A stretch of DNA of 64,000 bases from Salinivenus lutea. Lineage in GTDB: Bacteria > Bacteroidota > Rhodothermia > Rhodothermales > Salinibacteraceae. A program made the translations under genes and the position numbers. The stretch covers positions 124,001 through 188,000 of the forward strand of contig NCRC01000002.1 of NCBI GenBank assembly GCA_002894685.1. Direction: 5' to 3'. The notes under the pieces were generated by a model. The model was not told the DNA's origin. It saw only the letters and a list, made by a program, of their open reading frames with translations, and searched no databases. Of this stretch, positions 25,805 to 34,870 are shown piece after piece; within the stretch, counting starts at the first letter, position 1; the number at the start of each line of letters is the position of its first letter.

Positions 25805-26119
25805 CTAGATCGCATCGCGGAGGTCCTCCAGAAAGGATCGGAGGTCCTGGAGCTCGTTCCGAATCTGCGTCCGCGGATCCGCCCCCTGTTTCCCCCGCCG
25901 GATCGCCTGCTTGGCCCCCTCGATGGTGTACTTCTCATCCTTGAGCAGGGCGCGGATCTGCTCCACCACCGCAATGTCCTCTTCCGTGTAGACCCGTCGC
26001 CCCGCCCGATTCTTCCGGGGGTCCAGCACGTCGAATTCCTGCTCCCAGTAGCGAAGAACGTGCGGCTCATGCCCCACGCGCTCGCTGACCTCGCCGATCG
26101 AGTAATAGAGTTTTTCCAT
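25805..26119 (-). CDS. MerR-family transcriptional regulator, short form
   Basis: A 104-residue DNA-binding protein: helix-turn-helix and wing KLYYSIGEVSERVGHEPHVLRYWEQEF (residues 3-29), then RRVYTEEDIAVVEQIRALL and a short coiled-coil helix. There is no cysteine-bearing or ligand-binding C-terminal domain, the usual state in the short Bacteroidota MerR proteins. ATG 26119 matches the family start (ME-KLYYSIGEV). It lies 71 bases after sbcC on the same strand. Its targets cannot be told from the sequence. Confidence 0.9.
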   Translation of the reverse strand: MEKLYYSIGEVSERVGHEPHVLRYWEQEFDVLDPRKNRAGRRVYTEEDIAVVEQIRALLKDEKYTIEGAKQAIRRGKQGADPRTQIRNELQDLRSFLEDLRDAI

Positions 26120-26190
26120 GGGGGATTGGGGCCGAAATACATCGTGGATCGATAGGCGTACCCGCCCGGCCAAGGGCGTCCGCTTCCTTC

Positions 26191-29100
26191 CTACCCGCGC
26201 ACCACCTCGAAGGTCGATCCGGTGGCCGGATCTTTCTCGACCTCAATGCGAACGGGGAACGCCTGCTTGAGTCGCTCAAGGTGGGTAATGACGAGCACTT
26301 TCGCAAAGTCTTCCCGAATAGACTGAATGGCCTCCACCAGCCGCTCAATTCCTTCCTCGTCCTGGGTCCCAAACCCCTCGTCGATCACAAGGGTCCGGAC
26401 GCGCACCCCGCTCCGCTCCGCCAGCAACTGCGCGAGGGCCACGCGGAGGGCAAAGTTGACCCGAAAGCTCTCGCCGCCCGAAAACGTTTCGTAGGGCCGG
26501 GGCATGCCCTGTTCGTCGGTGATGATGATTTCGAGCGTCTCTTTCGTTCCGCCGCTCTTCTTTTCCTTCAGGGTCTCAAGGCGTACGTGCATGCGCCCGT
26601 CGGTCAGGCGGTCGAGGATGCGGTTGGCTCGCTCCTCAATCTCCGGCAGCGTCTCCTCAATGATCAGCGACGGAATGCCGTGCTTGCCGAAAGCCGTCCG
26701 CAGGTGGTCGTAGAGCTGGCGGTCGTGCTTCGCCTCGTCCCGGTCCGCCTGCGCCTCCGCCAACGCCGCGCGGTCGCGCTCGGCCTGGTCCAGGCGCTCG
26801 CTCAACATGCCGAATCGCTGCTGCAGTTCGTTGAGCGTGGCCTCCGCCTCCGCGACCGCCTCCGACACCTCTGAGAGCTCGTCCTCCAGCTCCTCGGTCG
26901 CCGCGACCGAGGCCTCGAGCGTCTCCAGGCGCTCCTGGGCCTCGGCTTTTTCCTGGCGCAGGTCCTCAACTTGGTCCCGTAGCCGCTGTCGCTGGTCGGC
27001 CCAATCGTCCCGGTTCTGCTGGGCCTGCTGGAGCTCGCTGTAGCGGGACGGCGCGTCGCTTAGCGCCCGCAGCTCCTCCCGCACCTCCTGGAACCGGTCC
27101 GGACTGAACCCGACCTCATCGAGCTTCTCCTGGAGGTCGGCCAGCTGCTCCCGGAGGGACGCAAAGGCCGTGTCGTCGTCGAGCGTCTCCCGGAGCTCCT
27201 GGATGTCCCGATCGTGCTGGTCGATTTTTCGTTCCAGCTCCTCCTGGCGCCCCTCCGCCTCCTCCAGTTCACGCAGCCGGTCCCGGTACCGGTCGACTTG
27301 AGCGGCCTCGTCCTGCAGGGCGTCGTACGCGGAGGCGTCGAACGAAAGCTCCGCCAGGCGCTGCGCGCAGTGCTGCCAGGTGCGGCGGGCCTCCGCGGCG
27401 TAGTCCCCCGCCTCCAGCCGCTCACGGAGACGGTGGGCCTGCTCCGTATGGGCCTCCAGTGCGTCGGCGGTATCCTCGAGGGCCCGGAGCTGCTCCTGGG
27501 CCGTGGCCCGCTTCTCCCCTACGTCCGAAAGGGCCTCCAGCTTCTTCCGCACCTCGGCGTACTGCGATCGCAGGGTCGCTCGCCGCTCCTTCTTCTCCTG
27601 GAGGTCGGCCCGGCGATCCTGAATCTGCTGCTCCAGCCTGTCGATCTTCGAGGAGAGCGTCGCCTCAACCTCCCGCCGGTGCGCCTCCGTCAGCTCCGAG
27701 CCGCAGGTCGGACACGTCTTGCCGTCCGCCGCCCGAAACCGCTCCAGCTCGGCCTGCTCCTGGGCGTGCTCTTCCTTTCGGGCCTCCAGCTGCCCTTGCT
27801 GTTCGCGAATGGCCTGTGAGACCGTCTTCCCCTCTGCCTCCAAAGACGCGAGGCGGTCCTCCAGCGTCCCTCGTCGCTCATCCTGTTCCGACAGCGTCGC
27901 CAGCGTCTCCTGGAGGTCCGACCGCTGCTCGAGCACCGTCCGCTCTTCCTCAATCTGGTTCCGTAGCCCCTCCAGCTCTCCGCGCAACTGTTCGCGCCGC
28001 CCCACGAGGGTGCGGCGCGCCGACTCTTTCCGTCGCTTCAGTTGCTCGCGTTGGTCTTTCCGGGCCGACAGTTCGCGCACTTTTTGCCGGGCGGCCCGGG
28101 CCGAGCGCAACTTGTCCTGCACCAGGGGCCGCTTCGCCAGCTTCGAGGCACACTCGCTCAGGGACTCCTCGAACCCCTCCCGTTCGACCTTCAGGCGGTC
28201 CAGGCGCCGCTCCAGCTGATTCGTCCGCTCGCGAAGCGTCGCCCGCTTTTGCTCAATCTGTTTTTCGAGCCCGCGGTGGAGGTCGCGCTTCTCGTCCAGC
28301 GCATCCCGCTCGTCCTGCAGCGCCTCGTATCGCTCGTGCGCCGAGCGGATCTCCTCGCCGTGGGCCAGAAGCGCATCCGCGTCTTCAATTCGCTCGTCCA
28401 GCGCGTCGATGTCGTCCGTCGCCTCCTCAATCCGATCGTCGATCGAGGCGACCGTCTCCCGAACCGACGCCGCCTCGCGGGCCTTCGCCTCAAGGTCCGC
28501 CCGCCGCTGGGTCAGGGTTTTCTCCGTTTCCCGGAGCTCCGCTAGGGTGCGTTGTTGCTCCTCGATGGCGGCCCGCAAATCGTCCCGCTCCTCCTCCCAC
28601 TCGTCCACATCCTCGAGCGCCTCCTGCAGGCGCTCCACCTCCGCCTCCGCCCGCTGCAGTTGCTGCTTGGCGGACCGCCACCGGTCGCGGGCCCGGTCTT
28701 CGAGCGCCTCATATCGACTGAGGTTCAGGATGCGCACCAGGATGTCCTTGCGCTGGCTCGGGCTCTTCTGCGTAAACTCGTCCGAGCGCCCCTGGAGCAA
28801 GAAGGCCGAGTTGATGAACGTGTCGTAGTCGAGGCCGACCGCATCGTCGATCCGCCCCTGGGTCTCGCGCTGCGTGGACCCCGTGAGGGGGCGATACGCT
28901 TCCTCCTCCGGCGCGTACACCTGGAATTCCAGGTCCGACGTCGTCGTCTTCCCCGTGGCCGACTTCGAGAAAGAGCGCGTCACGCGGTAGCGGGTGCCCT
29001 CGAGGTCGAAGGTGAAGGTCACCTGCATGTGGCGCGTGCCGATGCGGATGAGCTCGTCGTCGGGCTTGCGCTTGCCACTGGACTTGCGGGCCTCTCCCCA

Positions 29101-29250
29101 GATGGCCCACGTCATCGCGTCGAGGAGGGCCGACTTGCCCTCCCCGTTGCCGCCCGAGAGGCACGCCACGTCGAATGCCTCAAAGTCGAGCGGCGGGGCA
29201 TCCGTCCCGTAACTCAGAAAGTTCTTTAGCTCCAGACGAACGGGGACCAT
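26191..29250 (-). CDS. sbcC: SbcC/Rad50-type exonuclease subunit
   Basis: The SMC-like ATPase subunit of the SbcCD nuclease, which opens hairpins and processes double-strand ends. The 1019 residues begin with the Walker A region (CLSGGNGEGKSALLDAMTWAIWG, about 30-50). Two long Glu/Arg coiled-coil arms surround the zinc hook CPTC (about residue 512). The C-terminal head has the ABC signature TFSGGESFRVNFALRVAL, Walker B TLVIDEGFG and the D-loop TQDEEG. It is a complete gene. The nuclease partner sbcD, normally adjacent, is not next to it: an unknown gene precedes it by 66 bases and merR follows. Confidence 0.95.
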   Translation of the reverse strand: MVPVRLELKNFLSYGTDAPPLDFEAFDVACLSGGNGEGKSALLDAMTWAIWGEARKSSGKRKPDDELIRIGTRHMQVTFTFDLEGTRYRVTRSFSKSATGKTTTSDLEFQVYAPEEEAYRPLTGSTQRETQGRIDDAVGLDYDTFINSAFLLQGRSDEFTQKSPSQRKDILVRILNLSRYEALEDRARDRWRSAKQQLQRAEAEVERLQEALEDVDEWEEERDDLRAAIEEQQRTLAELRETEKTLTQRRADLEAKAREAASVRETVASIDDRIEEATDDIDALDERIEDADALLAHGEEIRSAHERYEALQDERDALDEKRDLHRGLEKQIEQKRATLRERTNQLERRLDRLKVEREGFEESLSECASKLAKRPLVQDKLRSARAARQKVRELSARKDQREQLKRRKESARRTLVGRREQLRGELEGLRNQIEEERTVLEQRSDLQETLATLSEQDERRGTLEDRLASLEAEGKTVSQAIREQQGQLEARKEEHAQEQAELERFRAADGKTCPTCGSELTEAHRREVEATLSSKIDRLEQQIQDRRADLQEKKERRATLRSQYAEVRKKLEALSDVGEKRATAQEQLRALEDTADALEAHTEQAHRLRERLEAGDYAAEARRTWQHCAQRLAELSFDASAYDALQDEAAQVDRYRDRLRELEEAEGRQEELERKIDQHDRDIQELRETLDDDTAFASLREQLADLQEKLDEVGFSPDRFQEVREELRALSDAPSRYSELQQAQQNRDDWADQRQRLRDQVEDLRQEKAEAQERLETLEASVAATEELEDELSEVSEAVAEAEATLNELQQRFGMLSERLDQAERDRAALAEAQADRDEAKHDRQLYDHLRTAFGKHGIPSLIIEETLPEIEERANRILDRLTDGRMHVRLETLKEKKSGGTKETLEIIITDEQGMPRPYETFSGGESFRVNFALRVALAQLLAERSGVRVRTLVIDEGFGTQDEEGIERLVEAIQSIREDFAKVLVITHLERLKQAFPVRIEVEKDPATGSTFEVVRG

Positions 29251-29316
29251 GCCCGGGGCAGAACAGCGCGGAAGCGTGCGATCATCGGGCCAACGAGCAG
29301 GGCTCGGGGGGAGATC

Positions 29317-29748
29317 CTACCGAAACTCCACGGGGGTGACGCTCACCGTCACGCGCACCTTGCGTTCGAGATCGGACGTCGACAGGAAGTCGCGGACGGC
29401 GTCCTCCACGGCCTCCGCCATGTCTGCCCGCGCCGGCATCGCAAACGCCGAATCGACCGCGGCCAGGGTGTCTTTCTCCCCCTCCACGTCCAGCTCCGCG
29501 ACGATGCGCTCGCGGGGGACCCCACGGATCCGCTCGTCGACCAGTCGCACCGAGGGCGAGAGGCGAACCTCGGAGACGTCCTGGGCCTCCAGTACACGAG
29601 CGGCCGCTTGCTCGACGGCCTCGCGGACGCGGGCGGACACGGTGGGGTGGAGGCGGCTCCCGTCGCGCACCGCGTCCCGAATGGAGCCAATGCCCACCTG
29701 TTCGTTGCTATGAATATCGATGGTGACGTTGCTCCCGACGACAGCCAT
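29317..29748 (-). CDS. Conserved-looking 143-residue protein, unknown function
   Basis: Two similar halves can be seen: each has an amphipathic helix (SARVREAVEQAAARVLE and ADMAEAVEDAVRDFL) next to a strand ending in V-x-V or V-x-L (VSEVRLSPSV and RKVRVTVSVTPVEF). This suggests a duplicated alpha/beta ferredoxin-like or Asp23-like fold, but the resemblance is weak. There is no signal peptide and it is strongly acidic. It sits between the CvpA gene and sbcC on the same strand, 66 bases before sbcC. I cannot name a family. Confidence 0.6.
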   Translation of the reverse strand: MAVVGSNVTIDIHSNEQVGIGSIRDAVRDGSRLHPTVSARVREAVEQAAARVLEAQDVSEVRLSPSVRLVDERIRGVPRERIVAELDVEGEKDTLAAVDSAFAMPARADMAEAVEDAVRDFLSTSDLERKVRVTVSVTPVEFR

Positions 29749-29856
29749 GGCGCACCGGACATCGTGTGGGAAGAACGACCGCTGGAAGGGCGACTCGGCT
29801 TCGCCTTGTGTTACATGATTGGGGAGCCCCCGGATGGTTTCAATCCGCTCGCAGGG

Positions 29857-30408
29857 CTACTCCGTCCCGTCCACCCGCGACTCGACCGACGGCCGCACCT
29901 CTTCCCCGAAGGATTCGGCGGCCCGCCTCACCGACGGCACGTAGTCGGCCACGACGGTCAGCGTGGTGGGGAGCGCCCCGGCGATGGGCCCATACAGCAC
30001 CGACTGCTCCTGCGTCTCCCGCTCGGGAATGTCCACCTCCGCGAGGACCAGAAAGAGCACGCTTAGCAGAAGCGCCGCCTTGAGCGCCCCGAGCGCCCCC
30101 CCGGCGGCCCGGTTCACAATCGTGAGCGACAAGGCTTCGAGCACCTGTTCGAGCAGCCGCGAGATCGCAAAAAAGATCAGCCACACCCCGCAGAAGAGCA
30201 CGACAAATCCGACGATCGGCGCGATCGACTCGGACAGCCCAAGGCTTTGCACGGCGAGGGCCCCCACCGCGTGCATGAGTTGGGCCGCAACCAGCAGCGC
30301 AAACACCAGTCCGATCAGGCTGGCCAGTTGCCGAAGGGCCCCGGCCGATACTCCGTGAAGGAGTCCCCCGGCAAGGACGGCCACAATAAATCCGTCGAGA
30401 AGGGTCAT
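29857..30408 (-). CDS. CvpA-family membrane protein
   Basis: A 183-residue inner-membrane protein. Four hydrophobic segments are seen (LDGFIVAVLAGGLLHGVSAG, LASLIGLVFALLVAAQLM, APIVGFVVLFCGVWLIFFA, GALKAALLLSVLFLVLAEV). The conserved N-terminal 'D-x-(I/V) ... G ... G' and the mid helix N-R-x-x-G-x-x-x-G (IVNRAAGGALGALKA) are those of CvpA (colicin V production) proteins. The C-terminal tail is periplasmic or cytosolic and acidic. Family members are linked to envelope maintenance, but their mechanism is unknown. It is part of the minus-strand run after the YqeY gene. Confidence 0.88.
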   Translation of the reverse strand: MTLLDGFIVAVLAGGLLHGVSAGALRQLASLIGLVFALLVAAQLMHAVGALAVQSLGLSESIAPIVGFVVLFCGVWLIFFAISRLLEQVLEALSLTIVNRAAGGALGALKAALLLSVLFLVLAEVDIPERETQEQSVLYGPIAGALPTTLTVVADYVPSVRRAAESFGEEVRPSVESRVDGTE

Positions 30409-30486
30409 GACGTACGTGGAGGCGGTGACGGGGACGCGCGGAAGGTACGCAAACCAGCCCGCCCATCCGGAAGACCGTGTGGGGCC

Positions 30487-30960
30487 TCACTCGGACAGCA
30501 GGGCCTGCACCTGCTTCCGCACCCGATTCCCATCCACCCGCCCGCGGAGGGCATCCATCGCCCGTCCCATCACGGCCCCCATGTCCGCCATCGACTCGGC
30601 GCCCACCTCGTCGATGATGGCGCGGAGTTTCGCCTCAAGCTCCTCGTCCGACACGGCGTCGGGCATGTACGTGTCTAGCACCTCGAGCTCGTCCTGCTCC
30701 TTCTGCGCCAGGTCCTCGCGGCCGGCGTCCTCGTACTGTTCGATCGAGTCCTTCCGTTGATTGATCTGCTTCCGGAGCACGGCCAGCTGATCCTGCTCCG
30801 TGAGCGTCGTTTCGGTGCCCTCTGTGCGCTGGCCAATCTCCTCATTCTGGAGGGCGGCCCGGAGGGAGCGGAGGGTTCGGAGGCGCACCTTGTCCTTGTC
30901 ACGCATGGCCTGCTTCAGGTCGTCGGTAATGCGCTCGAGAAGGGAGGGAGAGTCGGACAT
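30487..30960 (-). CDS. GatB/YqeY-domain protein
   Basis: A 157-residue all-helical protein. The start LLERITDDLKQAMRDKDKVRLRTLRSLRAAL is the YqeY hallmark, and the second half (LEVLDTYMPDAVSDEELEAKLRAIIDE, MGAVMGRAMDALRGRVDGNRV) matches the tail domain shared with GatB, which binds tRNA. The role of stand-alone YqeY is unsettled; it is often encoded near rpsU or CvpA. Here it lies 78 bases before the CvpA gene and 19 bases after ptsI on the same strand. ATG 30960 is chosen as the family start. Confidence 0.92.
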   Translation of the reverse strand: MSDSPSLLERITDDLKQAMRDKDKVRLRTLRSLRAALQNEEIGQRTEGTETTLTEQDQLAVLRKQINQRKDSIEQYEDAGREDLAQKEQDELEVLDTYMPDAVSDEELEAKLRAIIDEVGAESMADMGAVMGRAMDALRGRVDGNRVRKQVQALLSE

Positions 30961-30979
30961 GAGAATGGGAGTTGGATGG

Positions 30980-32782
30980 TTACGGGGAAGAGACGTCGGG
31001 GGCGTCGAGAACGGCGTCGTCGACGTGTTGCGCGATCCATTCGCGGGCCTGCCGGCGCACCGTCTGGGCGTCGGAGGCCGCACAGGCGGCGGTGGCCAGC
31101 GCGTCCATCTCGGCGCGGGATACGTGTTGAATTAATCGCTTGAGGCCCGGCAGATGCGACGGCGTCGCACTGAGCGCCGTGACCCCCAGCCCTATCAGGA
31201 CCGGAACGGCGTGGACGTCGCCGGCGCTTTCTCCACATACGGCCACGGGCGTCCCGGTGTCCCGTCCGGCGGCCGCCGTGCGCTGCACCAGCCCGAGCAC
31301 GGCGGGGTGAAGGGGATCGTACCGGCTGGCCACGCGGTCGTTGTCGCGATCCACCGCCAGGACATACTGCGTGAGGTCGTTCGTGCCGATCGACAGAAAG
31401 TCGGCCTCCTCGGCAAACGCCCGCGCCTGCAGGGCCGTGGCGGGCACCTCGACCATGGCCCCCACGGGAAGCGTGGGGTCGTGCGCACGGCCCTCTCGCG
31501 ACAGCCGGTCGGCCTCCTCCTGAATCATCGAGCGGACGCGTCGCACCTCGTCGAGATGGGTCACCATCGGCAGCAGGACGCGCAGGGTCCCCTCGGTGTT
31601 GGCGCGGAGGAGGGCGCGCACCTGGGGGCGCAGCAGCTCGTCCGGCCGGTCGAGCAGCAGGCGAATGCCGCGCCAGCCCAGGGACGGGTTCGCCTCGCGG
31701 GGCCCCTGGGAGAGCGACTTGTCGCCGCCCAGGTCCAGCAGCCGAACGGTGGCCGCGTGCGGATGCGCGGCCCGGGCCGCCTTTCGGTACACGGCCACCT
31801 GCTCCTCTTCCGTAAACGCCCCCGCGGGCCGGCTCAGAAACAAGACCTCCGTGCGAAGCAAGCCAATGCCGTCGGCCCCGTACTCTTTGAGGATCTGCAG
31901 CTCCTCCTCGAACTCCACGTTGGCCTGTACGCTCAGGGAGTGCCCGTCCGTCGTTTCGGCCGGCGCCGACGCAGCCTGTGCCTGCTCCGCCCAGAGGGAT
32001 TGCTGACGGGCGCGACGGCGGCGGTAGTCCTCGAGCGTGTCGGCCGACGGGTGCACGATGAGACGCCCCGCCTGCCCGTCGACCACGGCCCGGTCGTGGG
32101 TTTCTACGGCCTCGAGGCGCTCCTCCGCCCCGATCACCGCCGGAATGTGCAGGGCGCGGGCCAGGATCGACACGTGCGAGTGGGGGCCGCCCCCAGTCGT
32201 CACGCAGCCGAGCAGTCCGTGCTCGTGGAGCTGAATGAGGTCGGTCGCCGTGAGGGCGTCGGCCACCACAATCGCGTTGGGCTCAATTTGCGCCACCGTC
32301 CGGCCCCGTTCCAGGGCCCGGAGCACCCGGGTTTCGACCTCCAGGAGGTCGTCGGTCCGGTCCCGAAGATAGGCGTCCTCGCTCTCCCCAATCCGTTCCC
32401 GATACCCTCGCAGCACGGCCTGGAGCGCCTGTCCGGCCGTCACATGGTCGGTCCGAATGCGCTCCCGCACCGGGCCGAGGAGCGCCTCATCGTTCAACAT
32501 CATGCGCTGGGCCTCGACAATGGCCGCCTGCTCCGCCCCCAGGATGCGATCGGCGATGGTGCGCGCCTGTTCGATTTCTTGCTCCGCTCGCGCAAGGGCA
32601 TCCTCGAGCACAGCCAGCTCGTCCTCGACCGCCTCCGGGGCAATCGGGGTGCGATCCACCTCCGGCGGGCCCACGTCGTAGCGATAAAGGGCCCCGATGG
32701 CAATGCCCGGCGCGACCCCCGTTCCCTCGATGATGCGTTCGGGGCCCGCATCGGATGTCGACGGGTCGGGAGGGGACGACAT
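30980..32782 (-). CDS. ptsI: Phosphoenolpyruvate-protein phosphotransferase (PTS enzyme I)
   Basis: Takes phosphate from PEP and passes it to HPr. In 600 residues the N-terminal phosphohistidine domain has GGGPHSHVSILARAL with His203 at the active position (the usual text is GGRTSH-x-(A/S)I). The PEP-binding barrel has GIGLLRTEVLFLSR, LRLLDLGGDKSL-like VRLLDLGGDK, FLSIGTNDLTQYVLA and the catalytic Cys in PVAVCGESAGD. The length is normal. It lies 45 bases after ptsH on the same strand. No enzyme II gene is in the window, so a regulatory PTS is possible. Confidence 0.96.
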   Translation of the reverse strand: MSSPPDPSTSDAGPERIIEGTGVAPGIAIGALYRYDVGPPEVDRTPIAPEAVEDELAVLEDALARAEQEIEQARTIADRILGAEQAAIVEAQRMMLNDEALLGPVRERIRTDHVTAGQALQAVLRGYRERIGESEDAYLRDRTDDLLEVETRVLRALERGRTVAQIEPNAIVVADALTATDLIQLHEHGLLGCVTTGGGPHSHVSILARALHIPAVIGAEERLEAVETHDRAVVDGQAGRLIVHPSADTLEDYRRRRARQQSLWAEQAQAASAPAETTDGHSLSVQANVEFEEELQILKEYGADGIGLLRTEVLFLSRPAGAFTEEEQVAVYRKAARAAHPHAATVRLLDLGGDKSLSQGPREANPSLGWRGIRLLLDRPDELLRPQVRALLRANTEGTLRVLLPMVTHLDEVRRVRSMIQEEADRLSREGRAHDPTLPVGAMVEVPATALQARAFAEEADFLSIGTNDLTQYVLAVDRDNDRVASRYDPLHPAVLGLVQRTAAAGRDTGTPVAVCGESAGDVHAVPVLIGLGVTALSATPSHLPGLKRLIQHVSRAEMDALATAACAASDAQTVRRQAREWIAQHVDDAVLDAPDVSSP

Positions 32783-32827
32783 GGACGTGTAGGGGGTCGG
32801 TTCTGGACGATGGGCGTCGCGGATGGC

Positions 32828-33097
32828 CTACAGTTCTTCCCCAAAGCCGTCCTCGAACAAGTCGGCGATGGCATTGGCCGCATCTTCCTCGTCCTCCCCC
32901 TCGACGAGCAGCGTGAGCGTGGCCCCCTGCTCGGCCGCCAGCGTCATCACGCCGATCACGCTCTTTCCGTTGATCTCATAGCCGTCGCGGCGAAGGAAGA
33001 TTTCGGCGTCGAACTGGGAGGCGGTGCGGACCAGCATGGAGGCGGGCCGGGTGTGCAGTCCCGCCCGGTTCCGCACCGTGACTTCGCGCTCGATCAT
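32828..33097 (-). CDS. ptsH: Phosphocarrier protein HPr
   Basis: The 89-residue carrier that accepts phosphate from enzyme I. It has RNRAGLHTRPASMLV with the phosphorylated His15, and INGKSVIGVMTLAAEQG with Ser46, the residue used by HPr kinase for regulation in many phyla. Both residues are at exactly the textbook positions when ATG 33097 is the start; a TTG five codons further upstream is rejected for that reason. It is followed by ptsI after 45 bases and preceded by the polyprenyl synthase gene. Confidence 0.96.
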   Translation of the reverse strand: MIEREVTVRNRAGLHTRPASMLVRTASQFDAEIFLRRDGYEINGKSVIGVMTLAAEQGATLTLLVEGEDEEDAANAIADLFEDGFGEEL

Positions 33098-33165
33098 GAC
33101 GCCGAGGGGCAAGGCGAGAGAGAACTAGGCGTGAAGGGGCAGCGGCTCCGGCCCCGGATCCCCGG

Positions 33166-34155
33166 TCAGTGCCGTCGGTCTTCCATCTGGTCGATCAGCC
33201 AGCGGAGCGCCTCCGCGGGGGGCCCCTCTGGCAGAACCGACAGGGACTCGTGGGCCTCGGTTACGTAGCGCGAGACCGCGGTTTCCGCGTCCGAAAACAC
33301 GCCCAGGCGGGCCATTCGTTCACGGGCCTCCGGCACGTCCTCCGGCGGCAAGCCCCCATCGGTGACGATGCGGGCAAACCAGTCGTGCTCGTCCCCGTCG
33401 GCCCGCTCCAACGCCCGAAGGGTGAGAAAGGTCTTCTTCCCGCCCACCAGATCGCCGCCCACGGCCTTTCCCCACGCCTCCGACTCGGCCGTAAGGTCCA
33501 GGAGATCGTCTTGGATCTGGAAGGCGCGGCCCACCGAGCGGCCCGCCTCCCGGAGCGCGTCCCGCGCCGGCGGGGGCGCCCCGCCCACCACGCCGCCCAG
33601 CTCAAACGCCGCCGCTAGCAGCGCCGCCGTTTTCCCGTCAATCATGTCGAGGTACGCCTCCACAGAGACGGCCTCCTGCGCCTCAAAGGACGCGTCGAGG
33701 GCCTGTCCGCGGCAGAGATTCTCGACCATCGGGTGGTAGACGTCGTAGAGCGCCTCGTCGTCTCCCGCCTCCACGCGCCCGAGGAGGTCGTAGGACAGCC
33801 CCATCATCAGGTCGCCCACCAGGATGGCCGTGCCCTCATCCCAGCGCACGTGGACCGTGGGGCGCCCCCGGCGTTCCTCCGCCCCGTCCATGATGTCGTC
33901 GTGGACGAGGGTAAAGTTGTGAAAGACCTCGACGGCCAGGGCGGCGGGCAGGGCCCGCTCCGCGGACGCGCCAAAGGCCTCGGCCACCAGCAGGAGCATT
34001 GTCGGCCGCACGCGCTTGCCGCCCCCCTCCAGGACATACTGTACGGGCTCGTACAGGACCGCCGGCTCGCGGTCGGAGACGAGGGTGGCGAGCGCGGTGT
34101 CAATTCGGTCTCGATGGGCCGACACGCGGTCTTCGGGGGAGTCCGGGGCAGACAT
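33166..34155 (-). CDS. Short-chain polyprenyl diphosphate synthase (FPP/GGPP type)
   Basis: Condenses isopentenyl diphosphate with allylic diphosphates. The 329 residues have GGGKRVRP (about 44-51), the first Asp-rich motif HDDIMD (86-90) and the second QIQDDLLD (about 215) with GKAVGGDLVGGKKT after it. There is a Phe (F81) five residues before the first DDxxD and no two-residue insertion in the motif, the pattern of GGPP-type enzymes such as that of Sulfolobus. GGPP would feed carotenoid synthesis. The gene sits between adk (26 bases) and ptsH (68 bases) on one strand. Confidence 0.92.
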   Translation of the reverse strand: MSAPDSPEDRVSAHRDRIDTALATLVSDREPAVLYEPVQYVLEGGGKRVRPTMLLLVAEAFGASAERALPAALAVEVFHNFTLVHDDIMDGAEERRGRPTVHVRWDEGTAILVGDLMMGLSYDLLGRVEAGDDEALYDVYHPMVENLCRGQALDASFEAQEAVSVEAYLDMIDGKTAALLAAAFELGGVVGGAPPPARDALREAGRSVGRAFQIQDDLLDLTAESEAWGKAVGGDLVGGKKTFLTLRALERADGDEHDWFARIVTDGGLPPEDVPEARERMARLGVFSDAETAVSRYVTEAHESLSVLPEGPPAEALRWLIDQMEDRRH

Positions 34156-34181
34156 ACCGGGGAAACGGGGTGACGAGATGA

Positions 34182-34826
34182 TTAGGCCGACGCACGGAGA
34201 TCGTCCAGGACCTCCTCCACCCGGTCGTACACGTCCCCAATCCCCCCGGTCCCGTCTACAGTCTGGAGGAGGCCGCGCTCCCGGTAGTATTCTTCCAGCG
34301 GCTTTGTCTCGTCCCGGTACACCGACAGTCGGTTGCGCACCGTCTCGGGCTGGTCGTCGTCCCGCTGCACAATGTGCTGGGGGTCCACGTCGTCGGGGGG
34401 CGGGTCGTGGTCCAGGTGATACGTCTCGCCCGTTTCGGTGTGGACGCGGCGACGCGAGAGGCGCCGGACAATGACCTCGTCGGGGACGGCCAGGCTAATC
34501 ACGGCGTCGAGGGGACGGTCCTTCTCCTCGAGAAACTCCGTGAGCCACGCCGCCTGCTGATCCGTGCGCGGATAGCCGTCGAGCACAAAATCGTCGTAGC
34601 CTTCGTCCGCAATGGCGTTTTCGGCAAGGTCTCGGACCAGAGAGTCCGGGACGAGTTCGCCCGCCTCCACGTAGGATTTTGCCTTTTTTCCGAGTGGGGT
34701 TTCATTCTTGAGGGCCTCCCGAATGATGTCTCCGGTCGCAATCTGGACGAGGCCCCGGCGCTCGGCCAGCAGTCGGGCCTGCGTTCCTTTTCCGGCGCCC
34801 GGCGGGCCAAAAAGCACAAGTCGCAT
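34182..34826 (-). CDS. adk: Adenylate kinase
   Basis: Interconverts ATP + AMP and 2 ADP. The 214-residue protein has the P-loop FGPPGAGKGTQA (G7-T15), the AMP-binding IATGDIIREAL, and FVLDGYPRTDQQAAWL. The LID region (SRRRVHTETGETYHLDHDPP) lacks the four cysteines of the zinc form. The length equals that of E. coli Adk. It leads a co-directional group (adk, polyprenyl synthase, ptsH, ptsI, YqeY). Confidence 0.97.
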   Translation of the reverse strand: MRLVLFGPPGAGKGTQARLLAERRGLVQIATGDIIREALKNETPLGKKAKSYVEAGELVPDSLVRDLAENAIADEGYDDFVLDGYPRTDQQAAWLTEFLEEKDRPLDAVISLAVPDEVIVRRLSRRRVHTETGETYHLDHDPPPDDVDPQHIVQRDDDQPETVRNRLSVYRDETKPLEEYYRERGLLQTVDGTGGIGDVYDRVEEVLDDLRASA

Positions 34827-34870
34827 AGAAGAGAAGCGTTGGTGGAAAATGTCGTTCTCGGAGGAGGCAC

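Noticed and set aside
31154-33268. Long plus-strand open frame opposite ptsI and ptsH
   Set aside because: The opposite strand encodes two certain PTS proteins; the plus-strand product has no recognisable domain.
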